NCBI RefSeq assembly: GCF_005280255.1
Contig: NZ_CP040018.1
Coordinates: forward strand, 4,588,001 to 4,652,000
Direction of reading: 5' to 3'
DNA: 64,000 bases
Source of the DNA: Arthrobacter sp. 24S4-2
GTDB taxonomy: Bacteria; Actinomycetota; Actinomycetes; Actinomycetales; Micrococcaceae
The translations under genes were made by a program, and so were the position numbers. Numbering within the stretch: the stretch's first letter is position 1; every line of letters starts with the position of its first letter. This document shows, piece after piece, positions 17,652 through 26,268 of this stretch. The notes beneath the pieces are model-generated. The model had not been told where the DNA came from and did no database searches. It was given only the letters and a program-made list of their open reading frames with translations.

Positions 17652-18962
17652 ATGGCAGCACAGTTTGATGCGTCGGCGGCCGGCTACCCGAGCCGGCGGA
17701 GCATCCTCAAGACCGTCGGCGTCGGTGCGGCAGGCCTGGCCGGCATCCCGTTCCTCGCAGCCTGCACAGGCGGCAGCGGCCCGTCCGCAACAGGTTCCGA
17801 GTCCCCCGGGCTGTCTTTCGGGTCGGGTTCCTCGGACGATGTTCCCAAGCGGGCCTACCAGGCCGTCACCGACGCCTTTACCGCCAAGACAGGGAAGAAA
17901 GTCACCACCAACGTGGTGCCGCACAATGACTTCCAGAACAAGATCAATTCCTACCTCCAGGGCTCCCCGGACGATACCTTCACCTGGTTCGCCGGGTACC
18001 GTATGCAGTATTACGCGGGCAAGGGACTCCTGGCACCGATCGACGACGTCTGGCAGAGCATCGGCGCCAACTACTCAGACGCCCTCAAGAAGGCCTCCAC
18101 CGGCCCCGACGGCAAGATGTACTTCGTCCCCAACTACAACTACCCGTGGGGCTTCTTCTACCGGAAGAGCCTCTGGGCGGAGAAGGGCTACGAGGTTCCG
18201 GAGACCTTCGATGCCCTCAAGGCCCTGGCCACGAAGATGAAAGCGGACGGCATCATTCCCATCGGCTTTGCCGACAAGGACGGCTGGCCGGCCATGGGCA
18301 CCTTCGACTACATCAACATGCGGCTCAACGGCTACCAGTTCCACGTGGACCTCTGCGCCCACAAGGAGTCATGGGACCAGCAGAAGGTCAGCGCCGTTTT
18401 TGACACCTGGTCCGCACTGCTCCCCTTCCAGGACCCGGCCGCCCTGGGCCAGACGTGGCAGGACGCCGCCAAGGCGCTGGAAGCCAAGAAGACCGGCATG
18501 TACCTGTTGGGGTCCTTCGTGACGCAGCAGTTCACGGATCCGGCAGTCCTGGCGGACATCGGGTTTTTCGCCTTCCCGGAGATCGCCATGGAGGGCCGGG
18601 ACGCCGTCGAGGCCCCGATCGACGGCCTGCTGCTCTCCAAGAAGGGCGGAGAGAACAAGGCTGCCCGCGACTTCATGGCCTTCCTGGGAAGCGCCGAAGC
18701 CCAGAACGCCTATTCCGCCGTGGATTCGTCGAACATCGCCACGGTCAAGGGCACGGACACGTCAAAGTTCACCCCACTGAATAAGACCTGCGCGGACACC
18801 ATCGCAAACGCAAAATACATCAGCCAGTTCTTCGACCGCGACGCCCTTCCGGCTATGGCCAACAACGTGATGATCCCGGCCCTGCAGTCCTTCATCAAGG
18901 ACGGCAAGATGGACGTCAAGAACCTCGAGGCCCAGGCCAAGACGCTTTACGCCGCGCAGTAG
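17652..18962 (+). CDS. Carbohydrate ABC transporter substrate-binding lipoprotein
   Basis: 436 aa, SBP family 1. The N-terminus has SRRSILKTVG, resembling a Tat motif, followed by a hydrophobic stretch and the lipobox LAAC at about residues 34-37, so it is exported and lipid-anchored outside the membrane. Ordinary family features follow (NSYLQGSPDDTFTWFAGYR, WGFFYRKSLWAEKGYEVPET). A good ribosome-binding site AGGGAGAG precedes the ATG. First gene of a binding protein-permease-permease-DeoR operon. No ATPase gene is present, so a shared MsiK-type ATPase elsewhere is presumably used. The sugar is not identifiable. Confidence 0.88.
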   Translation: MAAQFDASAAGYPSRRSILKTVGVGAAGLAGIPFLAACTGGSGPSATGSESPGLSFGSGSSDDVPKRAYQAVTDAFTAKTGKKVTTNVVPHNDFQNKINSYLQGSPDDTFTWFAGYRMQYYAGKGLLAPIDDVWQSIGANYSDALKKASTGPDGKMYFVPNYNYPWGFFYRKSLWAEKGYEVPETFDALKALATKMKADGIIPIGFADKDGWPAMGTFDYINMRLNGYQFHVDLCAHKESWDQQKVSAVFDTWSALLPFQDPAALGQTWQDAAKALEAKKTGMYLLGSFVTQQFTDPAVLADIGFFAFPEIAMEGRDAVEAPIDGLLLSKKGGENKAARDFMAFLGSAEAQNAYSAVDSSNIATVKGTDTSKFTPLNKTCADTIANAKYISQFFDRDALPAMANNVMIPALQSFIKDGKMDVKNLEAQAKTLYAAQ

Positions 18963-19011
18963 TTCCAGCCCACCAGTTCCAGCCCGGTCAGCCGCGCATC
19001 GCACGTGACCA

Positions 19012-19067
19012 GCAGGGAAGGTACGACGACGGCGGCACTGCTTCCGCCGTCGTCGTACCTTCCCTGC
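19012..19067 (+). terminator. Long perfect hairpin between binding-protein and permease genes
   Basis: Two 24-bp arms (19012-19035 and 19044-19067) are perfectly complementary around an 8-nt loop (CACTGCTT). The left arm starts GCAGGGAAGG, and there is no U-tract. Such intercistronic hairpins in sugar ABC operons typically protect the upstream mRNA or attenuate read-through, giving more binding protein than permease. Confidence 0.8.
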
Positions 19068-19094
19068 ATCCGGACAATTCGAGGGAAGACTTCC

Positions 19095-20081
19095 ATGAGC
19101 AGCACTGCAAGAGAACTTATTCCGCCGGAATCCCGGGAACCCGAGGGGGCTTCCGCGAAGCGGGGTCGAACCAGACGGGCCAGGGGCGGGCGGGTCCGAC
19201 GACTGTCCGGACGCGACAAGCTGGTCCTGTCGCTCATGGTGGGCATCCCCACCCTGATCGAGCTGACGCTGGTCTGGCTGCCGATGCTGATGTCGGTGGG
19301 CCTCAGCTTCACCCGGTGGAACGGCCTGGAACTGAGCGACATCCGCCCGGCCGGCCTGGCCAACTACCAGTACATCTCCCAGGACTATCCGCCGTTCTGG
19401 CCGGCGGTGCAGCACAACATGCTGTGGCTGCTGTTCCTGGCCCTCGTGGCCACGCCGCTGGGCCTGCTGCTGGCGGTGCTGCTGGACCAGAACATCCGCG
19501 GCGGCAAGATCTACCAGAGCATTTTCTTCGCACCGGTCATGCTCTCGCTGGCCCTCATCGGCATCATCTGGCAGCTCTTTTACCAGCGCGACAACGGCCT
19601 GCTGAACTTCCTGCTTGGTACGGCCGGGACCCCGAAGGCCGTTGACTGGTTCGGGGACTCCTCCGTCAATATCTGGGCCGCGATGATCGCCGCCACGTGG
19701 CGGCACGCCGGCTACGTGATGCTGCTGTATCTGGCCGGGCTCAAGGGCGTTGACCCGAGTCTCAAGGAGGCGGCGGCCATCGACGGGGCCAACGGCTTCC
19801 AGACGTTCTTCCGGGTGGTCTTTCCGGCAATGCGGCCCATCAACATCGTGATTGTTGTCATCACCATCATCGAATCGCTCCGTGCCTTTGACGTGGTTTA
19901 TGTCATCAACCGCGGCACCAACGGCCTGGAAATGCTCAGCGCCCTGGTGATCCAGAACCTGGTGGGCGAAGGCCAGGTGATCGGCGTCGGCTCAGCGCTC
20001 GCCGTGGTGCTGCTGGTCATTTCCCTTGTCCCTATCGTCTTCTACCTCAGCCGCACCTTCGGCAAGGAGAACAAAGCATGA
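19095..20081 (+). CDS. Carbohydrate ABC transporter permease (MalF/UgpA type)
   Basis: 328 aa from ATG 19095 with GAGGGAAG upstream. A basic N-terminal tail of about 45 residues precedes six membrane helices, starting around LVLSLMVGIPTLIELTLVWL. The EAA loop reads EAAAIDGANGFQTFFRVVFP, the site that docks on the ATPase. It forms the membrane channel with the next gene, which it overlaps by ATGA. An earlier in-frame start would run into the intercistronic hairpin and is rejected. Confidence 0.9.
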   Translation: MSSTARELIPPESREPEGASAKRGRTRRARGGRVRRLSGRDKLVLSLMVGIPTLIELTLVWLPMLMSVGLSFTRWNGLELSDIRPAGLANYQYISQDYPPFWPAVQHNMLWLLFLALVATPLGLLLAVLLDQNIRGGKIYQSIFFAPVMLSLALIGIIWQLFYQRDNGLLNFLLGTAGTPKAVDWFGDSSVNIWAAMIAATWRHAGYVMLLYLAGLKGVDPSLKEAAAIDGANGFQTFFRVVFPAMRPINIVIVVITIIESLRAFDVVYVINRGTNGLEMLSALVIQNLVGEGQVIGVGSALAVVLLVISLVPIVFYLSRTFGKENKA

Positions 20082-20992
20082 GCACCACAGCAACCCCCGC
20101 CACCCGCGCGGGCACCGCCGCCGGGGTCCGTTCCGGCAGCCGGCGCAAGCGCCACTATGGAACGCATATCTTCCTCACGGCCATGGCCGTCATGTGGCTG
20201 GTCCCACTGGGCTGGTCCCTGTTCACCGCCCTCCGCCCGGTGGCGTCAACCAACGAACACGGATATTTCAGCCTGGCGGGCGATTTCAACTTCGACAATT
20301 TCACGCAGGCCTGGACCCAGGGCGGCTTCGCCACCTACTTCATGAACTCCCTTATCATCTCGGTTCCGGCGGTGCTGCTGACCCTTTTCCTGGCCTCCCT
20401 GATGGCGTTCGCCGTGAGCCGGGTGAACTGGAAGTTCAACATCACCCTGCTCATCATGTTCACCGCGGGCAACCTGTTGCCGCCGCAGGTGCTGGCCGCG
20501 CCGCTGTTTGAGATGGCAAAGCACTTCCAGGTGCCGTACTCCTTCAGCGATTCGGGCAACATGCTGAACACGTACATCGTGGTCATCGCGGTCAACATCG
20601 CCGTGCAAATGGGATTCTGCACATTCGTCCTGTCCAACTACATGAAAGCCCTGTCCGCCGACCTGACCGAGGCCGCCCTCGTGGACGGCGCCGGCATCTG
20701 GCGCCAATACCGCGAAATCATCATGCCGTTGTGCCGGCCCGCCTTCGCCGCCCTCGGCACGCTCGAAGTCATCTTCATCTACAACGAATACTTCTGGCCC
20801 CTGCTGTTCATCCAAAGTGGCAACCGCCTCCCCATCACCACTGCCATCAACAACCTCCAGGGCCAGTTCCTGAACAACTACAACCTCCTCGCCGCCGGCG
20901 CCGTCATCACAGTCATCCCCACCCTGGTCATCTACCTCCTGCTCCAGCGGCAGTTTGTTGCAGGCCTGACTCTCGGTTCCAGCAAGGGGTAG
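20078..20992 (+). CDS. Carbohydrate ABC transporter permease (MalG/UgpE type)
   Basis: 304 aa, six membrane helices, with the EAA loop TEAALVDGAGIWRQYREIIM. The ATG overlaps the stop of the partner permease, so the two subunits are coupled. The basic N-terminal tail (RSGSRRKRHYG) fits the positive-inside rule. Substrate unknown. Confidence 0.9.
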   Translation: MSTTATPATRAGTAAGVRSGSRRKRHYGTHIFLTAMAVMWLVPLGWSLFTALRPVASTNEHGYFSLAGDFNFDNFTQAWTQGGFATYFMNSLIISVPAVLLTLFLASLMAFAVSRVNWKFNITLLIMFTAGNLLPPQVLAAPLFEMAKHFQVPYSFSDSGNMLNTYIVVIAVNIAVQMGFCTFVLSNYMKALSADLTEAALVDGAGIWRQYREIIMPLCRPAFAALGTLEVIFIYNEYFWPLLFIQSGNRLPITTAINNLQGQFLNNYNLLAAGAVITVIPTLVIYLLLQRQFVAGLTLGSSKG

Positions 20993-21049
20993 ACCATGAT
21001 GGACACTGACGGGGACAGCATTCCCCAGCCGTAGCCCGAAAGGAACTCC

Positions 21050-21841
21050 ATGCTCCCCGCAGCACGCCACCAGGCAATCGTGGACGCCGTCCAGCGCGAG
21101 AGGGTGGTCCGGGTTTCGGACCTTGCCCAGCAGCTGGGCGTGTCACTGATGACCGTTCGGCGGGACATTGAGCTGCTGGAAGAGGGCGGCAGGGTGGAAC
21201 GGATCCACGGCGGCGCCAAACTGCCCGGCGATGCCAGCACGCACGAGCCCGGCTTCGAACAGAAATCCACCCAGCTGACGGCGGAAAAACGCGCCATCGC
21301 AGTCGAGGCCGCGTCCCTGGTGCACGAGGGCATGGCGGTGGGGCTCGGCGCCGGCACCACCACGTGGGCGCTGGCGAAGGAACTGGTCAACGGCCCGCGC
21401 ATCACCGTGGTGACCAACTCGATCCGCATCGCCGACCTCTTCCATCACGGCTCGTCGTCAGGCGCCGGACGCTACGGTTCTACCGTGATCCTGATCGGCG
21501 GCGAGCGCACGCCGTCGGACGCGCTGGTGGGGCCCATTGCCACGGCGGCCCTCAAACAGCTTCACCTGGACCTGCTGTTCCTGGGCGTGCACGGGATGGA
21601 TCCCGATGCCGGCTTCACCACCCCCAACCTGTTGGAGGCCGAGACGGACCGCGCATTCGTGTCGGCCTCGCGCAAAGTTGTGGTGGTGGCCGACCACACG
21701 AAGTGGGGCACGCAGGGCATGAGCACCATCGCCGCGTTCGAGGAGGCCGATGAAGTCATCAGCGACGCCGGACTCAGCGGGGACGCACGGCGGATTCTTC
21801 AGGAAAGCGTCAGCAGGCTGCGGATAGTAAGCGCCGTGTAG
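21050..21841 (+). CDS. DeoR/GlpR-family transcriptional regulator
   Basis: 263 aa. The N-terminal winged HTH reads RHQAIVDAVQRERVVRVSDL then GVSLMTVRRDIELLEEGGRV and RIHGGA, the DeoR signature. The C-terminal DeoRC sensor domain binds phosphorylated sugars in this family (VGLGAGTTTWALAKEL, TVVTNS, DLLFLGVHGMD). Located 57 nt after the permease gene in the same direction, it probably controls the preceding ABC operon, perhaps through the palindrome at 17611-17626. This implies a sugar-phosphate or phosphorylated intermediate as inducer. Confidence 0.88.
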   Translation: MLPAARHQAIVDAVQRERVVRVSDLAQQLGVSLMTVRRDIELLEEGGRVERIHGGAKLPGDASTHEPGFEQKSTQLTAEKRAIAVEAASLVHEGMAVGLGAGTTTWALAKELVNGPRITVVTNSIRIADLFHHGSSSGAGRYGSTVILIGGERTPSDALVGPIATAALKQLHLDLLFLGVHGMDPDAGFTTPNLLEAETDRAFVSASRKVVVVADHTKWGTQGMSTIAAFEEADEVISDAGLSGDARRILQESVSRLRIVSAV

Positions 21842-21856
21842 CCCGGGAGCCGGTTG

Positions 21857-22885
21857 CTACGGGCAGCCGCAGGACTGCCTGACCAGCAGCCGTGTCGGGA
21901 AGACGAGGTGACGGGGCGCCCCGCCGCGGTCCGCTCCGACCAGCGCGCGCACCGCGGCGTCCGCCATGTCGCGCACCGGCTGCTCCACGGTAGTCAGCGG
22001 GGGCCACGAATATTCGGCCTCCACCGAACCATCGAAGGCGGCCAGGGCAATGTCCCCCGGAACGGAAAGTCCAGCTTCATGGAGGGCCCGGAGGATGCCC
22101 ACCGCCTGCATGTCCGAACTCGCAAAAATGGCAGTGGGGCGGTGTCCCGACGCCAACAGGCGTTTTCCTGCCGCGTAGCCTCCAACCCGGGTAAAGGCGC
22201 TGCGCGCGATCGGGCCCTCCGGCAGGCCGGCGGCCTCGAGTGCCTGCAGCCAGCCCTGTTCGCGATCATCGGCCTCATTGGCTGTGGTGGTACCCATGGC
22301 GAGTCCGATGTTTGTGTGGCCATGCCCGATGAGGTGTTCCACGGCAGTGCGGGCGCCCTCGGCAAGATCCACGCCGACGCTGGTGACGCCGGCAGGCCTC
22401 TCACTGTGGCTTAGCAGGACCGACGAAATCTCCGCCGCTTGCAGATCCGCAAGATCCGGTTCGGAGAGGACGCTAGCAAGCACGACGCCGTCCACCTGGC
22501 GGGCGGCCAGGTTGCGGATGTGCCGACGTTCCTTGGCGAGGTCGCCGTCGGAATTAGTCAGGAACAACGCGTAGCCGAGTTCGCCGGCCGCGTCCTCCAC
22601 CGCGTGCGCCAGCAACGAAAAGAACGGGTTGCTGTTGTCCGGAATGATCAGGCCGATGGTCTCGCTGGACCCCAGTTTCAGCGCCCGTGCGGCCGCATTG
22701 GGGCGGTAGCCCAGAACGCGGATCGCGTCCTGGACTTTTGCCTCCGTGGCCGGCGCAACCCGTTTGGGTCCGCCGTTCACCACGTAGCTGACCACGGCTG
22801 TGCTCACGCCTGCGTAGCGGGCAACATCCTTGCGGGTTACCGGGCTTCGAGGTGCGTGCACTGCGGGAGTGGTCATGGAGTACAT
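21857..22885 (-). CDS. LacI-family transcriptional regulator
   Basis: 342 aa. The N-terminal HTH and hinge helix (VTRKDVARYAGVSTAVVSYV, then NGGPKRV and LGYRPNAAARALKLGSS) are followed by a periplasmic-binding-protein-like effector domain. Final residues include LVRQSCGCP. It lies 5 nt downstream of the oxidoreductase gene on the same strand, and convergent to the DeoR gene. Two sites with a shared half, ATCTACTCG, in the 24.1-24.3 kb promoter region are probable operators, so it likely represses both divergent units until an alpha-galactoside-derived sugar is present. Confidence 0.9.
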   Translation of the reverse strand: MYSMTTPAVHAPRSPVTRKDVARYAGVSTAVVSYVVNGGPKRVAPATEAKVQDAIRVLGYRPNAAARALKLGSSETIGLIIPDNSNPFFSLLAHAVEDAAGELGYALFLTNSDGDLAKERRHIRNLAARQVDGVVLASVLSEPDLADLQAAEISSVLLSHSERPAGVTSVGVDLAEGARTAVEHLIGHGHTNIGLAMGTTTANEADDREQGWLQALEAAGLPEGPIARSAFTRVGGYAAGKRLLASGHRPTAIFASSDMQAVGILRALHEAGLSVPGDIALAAFDGSVEAEYSWPPLTTVEQPVRDMADAAVRALVGADRGGAPRHLVFPTRLLVRQSCGCP

Positions 22886-22890
22886 GCTAA

Positions 22891-24093
22891 CTACTCGACC
22901 CGCGGAGCGTCGCCAAAGTCGCGGATGGGCAGGCGTTCACCGTTCTGCTGGGCCGAGGCATGAGCGACGATCCCGGGAAGGGTGAACCGCGCGGCGACCC
23001 AGGCGTTAACCGGAGGAAGCGTTCCTTCGTTGACCGCGGTCACGAAATCATCCACCAGGAACTGGTGGCTTCCCTCGTGTCCGTTCGGGGCGCCGCGGAA
23101 TTCCTCGGGCAGGCGTCCGCGGTCGTGCACAGGGGCGAGGCCGGAGATGAACGCATCACGCAATTCCGGTGCGACGTCCGCGAGCGAGGGGTCATCGAGC
23201 GGGATGCTGGGCTTGGTCTCCACCTGTTCAGAGATGTCGTGGACATTCTCCTTGTCCTGCCACACCGTGACCTTGGCGAGCTGCTCGAAGCTGGCCTCGG
23301 TGCCGAAGAAGCGGAACCGGGACTCACGGATGTGGGACGGGTAGCCAACGCGGCGCATTTCGTTGGTGCGCATGGCGCCGCCGTCGTTCAGCTCGAAGAG
23401 CGCGGTGGCGTTGGAGAAGTCGTTGCCGAACATGCTGACGTCCTTGTCGAAGACGCCGTCCTCACGGTCGTCCTTGACGCCGATGCAGCTGACGCTGACC
23501 GCGTGGGACGGCAGCGCACCCAGGACACCACCGATTGCATGCGTGGGGTACAGCATCGGTGGGTAGCTCGCCGTCGACTTCCAGGCGTCTCCGCCGCTGT
23601 ACTGGTAAGCGTCATAGAAGCCGAGGTCCATGTCGTGGACATAGTCGCCTTCGCTGTAGAAGATCCGGCCGAACTTGCCGGCGGCGTGCTGGTTGCGGGC
23701 ATAGACCGTCGCAGGGTTGTAGTAGCTGGTCTCCCCCATGGCGTAGACGAGCCCGGTTTCCTTCACGGCCTCGATGATGCGCCCGATCTCCTCTTCGGAA
23801 ACCGCCATGGGAACAGCTGAGTAGACATGCTTGCCGGCGCGCAGCGCCTGCTCCACCAGCGGCCCGTGGGTCCAGCGCTGCGTGAAAATGGCGACCGCGT
23901 CGACGTCGGACGCCAACAGTTCCTCGAAACCCGCCTTTGTGCCGTCAAGCCCCCAACGCTCCAGCGCCGCAGCGGCGCGTTCGGGCCGTTCGTCAACGAC
24001 GTAAACCTGGCTGACTCCCGGGTGGAGCTTGAAGAGATGCGCGAAATGGCCGCCGAACTGTCCGACGCCGACGACTCCGATTGAAAACGCCAT
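22891..24093 (-). CDS. Gfo/Idh/MocA-family oxidoreductase
   Basis: 400 aa NAD(P)-dependent sugar or polyol dehydrogenase-like protein. The Rossmann motif VVGVGQFGGHFAHLF is at the N-terminus and a typical C-terminal alpha/beta domain follows. The conserved region after the nucleotide fold reads HVYSAVPMAVSEEE, where the usual lysine of EKP is replaced by Pro-Met, so catalysis may differ. ATG 24093 is preceded by AGGAAAGG. It is in a unit with lacI and divergent from the alpha-galactoside transport operon, so it probably processes the released sugar or a related one. Confidence 0.82.
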   Translation of the reverse strand: MAFSIGVVGVGQFGGHFAHLFKLHPGVSQVYVVDERPERAAAALERWGLDGTKAGFEELLASDVDAVAIFTQRWTHGPLVEQALRAGKHVYSAVPMAVSEEEIGRIIEAVKETGLVYAMGETSYYNPATVYARNQHAAGKFGRIFYSEGDYVHDMDLGFYDAYQYSGGDAWKSTASYPPMLYPTHAIGGVLGALPSHAVSVSCIGVKDDREDGVFDKDVSMFGNDFSNATALFELNDGGAMRTNEMRRVGYPSHIRESRFRFFGTEASFEQLAKVTVWQDKENVHDISEQVETKPSIPLDDPSLADVAPELRDAFISGLAPVHDRGRLPEEFRGAPNGHEGSHQFLVDDFVTAVNEGTLPPVNAWVAARFTLPGIVAHASAQQNGERLPIRDFGDAPRVE

Positions 24094-24171
24094 TGTTTGC
24101 CTTTCCTTGGCTGGCCCGCGGTTCCGGGCGCGAATTGGCCCTAAGTGGGCTTAGGAAGAGTCTTTCACCGC

Positions 24172-24189
24172 GATCTACTCGAGTCAACG
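24172..24189. promoter_or_regulatory. Candidate LacI-type operator O2, oxidoreductase side
   Basis: GATCTACTCGAGTCAACG shares the half-site ATCTACTCG with the palindrome at 24249-24266 and has the CG centre typical of LacI-family operators. On the minus strand it overlaps TTGACT, a possible -35 element for the oxidoreductase-lacI unit. Confidence 0.5.
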
Positions 24190-24248
24190 AATATTCCAAC
24201 GGGCAACGTAACTTTCAGTATTTGTAGGAAAAAAAGCTTGCCCACCTG

Positions 24249-24266
24249 AATCTACTCGTGTAGATT
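24249..24266. promoter_or_regulatory. Candidate LacI-type operator O1 in the alpha-galactoside promoter
   Basis: AATCTACTCGTGTAGATT is an 18-bp inverted repeat (7-bp arms). It lies between a possible -35 (TTGCCC, 24238-24243) and overlaps a possible -10 (TAGATT, 24261-24266) with 17-bp spacing, so bound repressor would block RNA polymerase. The permease ATG is 43 nt downstream. Confidence 0.65.
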
Positions 24267-24309
24267 TCCATTAGTTGTTACCCACATCACAGTCAGGAAA
24301 GGGTCGAAG

Positions 24310-25266
24310 ATGACCACCCTTACCAAGCAACAACAGGACCCGGCAGCCCGGGCCGGACTCCCCAAGGCAGGCAAGACCGCCCGCAGGAGCCTCACCAACC
24401 GCCTCGGCGACCTGAAGGTCGCCCTGTTCTTCATATTCCCGGCGATGATCGGCTTCGTTCTCTTCTATTTGGTCCCCACCATCCGGGGCGTCTACCTCAG
24501 CTTCACCGAGTACAGCATCCTGGGTGACCCCACCTGGATCGGCATCAAGAACTACACCGCCATGCTGGGCGATGAACTGTTCTGGAACGCCATGGGGGTC
24601 ACCGTCCAGTACGTCGGGTTGAACATCGGATTCCAGACCCTCATAGCGCTGGGGCTGGCACTCCTGATGCACCGCGTGGCAAAATCCACCTTCATCCGCG
24701 GCGCATTGCTGCTGCCCTTCCTGGTGGCCAACGTGATCGTCGCGCTGCTGTGGTTCTGGATGCTCGACTACCAGATGGGCATCGTCAACGAAATCATCAG
24801 CTGGATGGGCCTGCCCCGCATCGCCTTCTTCGGCAGCGAGCAATGGGCCATTCCCACCATCGCCGCCGTCAATGTCTGGCGCCACATGGGCTACACCGCC
24901 CTCCTGCTGTTCGCCGGCCTGCAGTCCATCCCCAACCACGTCTACGAGGTTGCATCACTCGACGGCGCCTCCCCCACCCGTACCTTCTGGAGCATCACCA
25001 TGCCGCTCCTGCGCCCCGTCATGGTGCTGGTGTTGGTGGTCACCGTAATCGGGTCCTTCCAGGTGTTCGACACAGTGGCAGTGACCACGGCCGGTGGCCC
25101 CGTCAATGCCTCCCGCGTCATCCAGATGTACATCTACCAAAAGGCCTTCGGCGAATCGGACTTCGGCTACGCATCGGCACTGTCCGTCATTCTCTTCCTC
25201 ATTCTTGCCCTGGTGGCCTTCGTGCAAATGAAGTTCCTCAAGGGCAACGAATCGGATCTGGACTAA
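24310..25266 (+). CDS. Alpha-galactoside-type ABC transporter permease (MalF type)
   Basis: 318 aa, six membrane helices beginning VALFFIFPAMIGFVLFYLVP. The EAA loop reads EVASLDGASPTRTFWSITMP. GGAAAGG lies upstream. First gene of a permease-permease-binding protein-alpha-galactosidase operon preceded by a LacI-type operator. Substrate (melibiose/raffinose class) is inferred from the terminal gene. Confidence 0.9.
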   Translation: MTTLTKQQQDPAARAGLPKAGKTARRSLTNRLGDLKVALFFIFPAMIGFVLFYLVPTIRGVYLSFTEYSILGDPTWIGIKNYTAMLGDELFWNAMGVTVQYVGLNIGFQTLIALGLALLMHRVAKSTFIRGALLLPFLVANVIVALLWFWMLDYQMGIVNEIISWMGLPRIAFFGSEQWAIPTIAAVNVWRHMGYTALLLFAGLQSIPNHVYEVASLDGASPTRTFWSITMPLLRPVMVLVLVVTVIGSFQVFDTVAVTTAGGPVNASRVIQMYIYQKAFGESDFGYASALSVILFLILALVAFVQMKFLKGNESDLD

Positions 25267-25278
25267 GGAACCCCAGCC

Positions 25279-26223
25279 ATGAGCACCTCCACACTCACCC
25301 GCAAGAAGTCCGTCAATAACAACTCTTCCCACAGGAATTCCGTAAAGAAGCCGGTCAACTGGCGTCGCGTCGGAGCCTGGGCCCTGGTGGCCATCGCCGT
25401 AGCTGTCACCGTGGCACCGTTCCTGTGGATGCTGCGCACCGCGCTGTCCAGCAATGCCTCGCTGGCCTCCAACGCCGGCAACCTGCTGCCCGCGGACTTC
25501 AGCTTGGGCGCTTTCAAACGGGTCCTAGGGATGCAGACCCCGGAAGAGGCCATCGCCGAGGGAGGTTCGGGAGCCGCCATCAACTTTTGGCTGTACCTGC
25601 GGAACTCGGTCATCTTCGCCAGCGTCACCACTGCGGGGCAGGTCTTCTTCAGCGCGATGGCAGCCTACGCGTTCTCCCGGCTCCGCTGGCCCGGACGGAA
25701 CGCCGTGTTCGGCCTGTTCCTGGCCACCATGATGGTCCCGCCGATCTTCACCGCGCTGCCCAACTTCCTCATGATCAAGAACCTGGGGCTGCTCAACACC
25801 TTTGCCGGAATGACGCTGCCCTTCCTGTTCATGACCCCGTTCGCAATCTTCTTCCTGCGCCAGTTCTTCCTCAGCATGTCCCGGGAAGTGGAAGAAGCCG
25901 CCATGCTCGACGGCGCCAAGCACCTGAGGATCTTCTTCCAGATCGTCCTGCCGAATGCCGCTGCACCTCTGGCCACCCTGGCGCTGCTGACCTTCATCGG
26001 CCAGTGGAACGAATACTTCTGGCCGCTTCTGGTGGGTCAGGACGAAAGCGTCCGGGTGCTCACCGTGGGCCTGGGCGTCTTCAAGTCCCAGTCCCCGCAG
26101 GGCGCCCCGGACTGGACCGGGCTGATGGCCGCCACCCTGGTGGCCGCCGTCCCCGTGCTCCTGCTGTTCATCGCCTTCGGCAAGAAGGTAGTGAACTCCA
26201 TCGGCTTCTCCGGAATCAAGTAG
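25279..26223 (+). CDS. Alpha-galactoside-type ABC transporter permease (MalG type)
   Basis: 314 aa partner permease, 12 nt after the previous gene. The N-terminal 35 residues are basic and polar, then helices start around VGAWALVAIAVAVTVAPFLW. The EAA loop is EEAAMLDGAKHLRIFFQIVL. No ATPase is encoded in the operon, as is common in Gram-positive carbohydrate importers that share one ATPase. Confidence 0.9.
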   Translation: MSTSTLTRKKSVNNNSSHRNSVKKPVNWRRVGAWALVAIAVAVTVAPFLWMLRTALSSNASLASNAGNLLPADFSLGAFKRVLGMQTPEEAIAEGGSGAAINFWLYLRNSVIFASVTTAGQVFFSAMAAYAFSRLRWPGRNAVFGLFLATMMVPPIFTALPNFLMIKNLGLLNTFAGMTLPFLFMTPFAIFFLRQFFLSMSREVEEAAMLDGAKHLRIFFQIVLPNAAAPLATLALLTFIGQWNEYFWPLLVGQDESVRVLTVGLGVFKSQSPQGAPDWTGLMAATLVAAVPVLLLFIAFGKKVVNSIGFSGIK

Positions 26224-26268
26224 CCCTTCACTTCACCCCTCCCCTGCAACACCCTCGAAAGGTCCATC

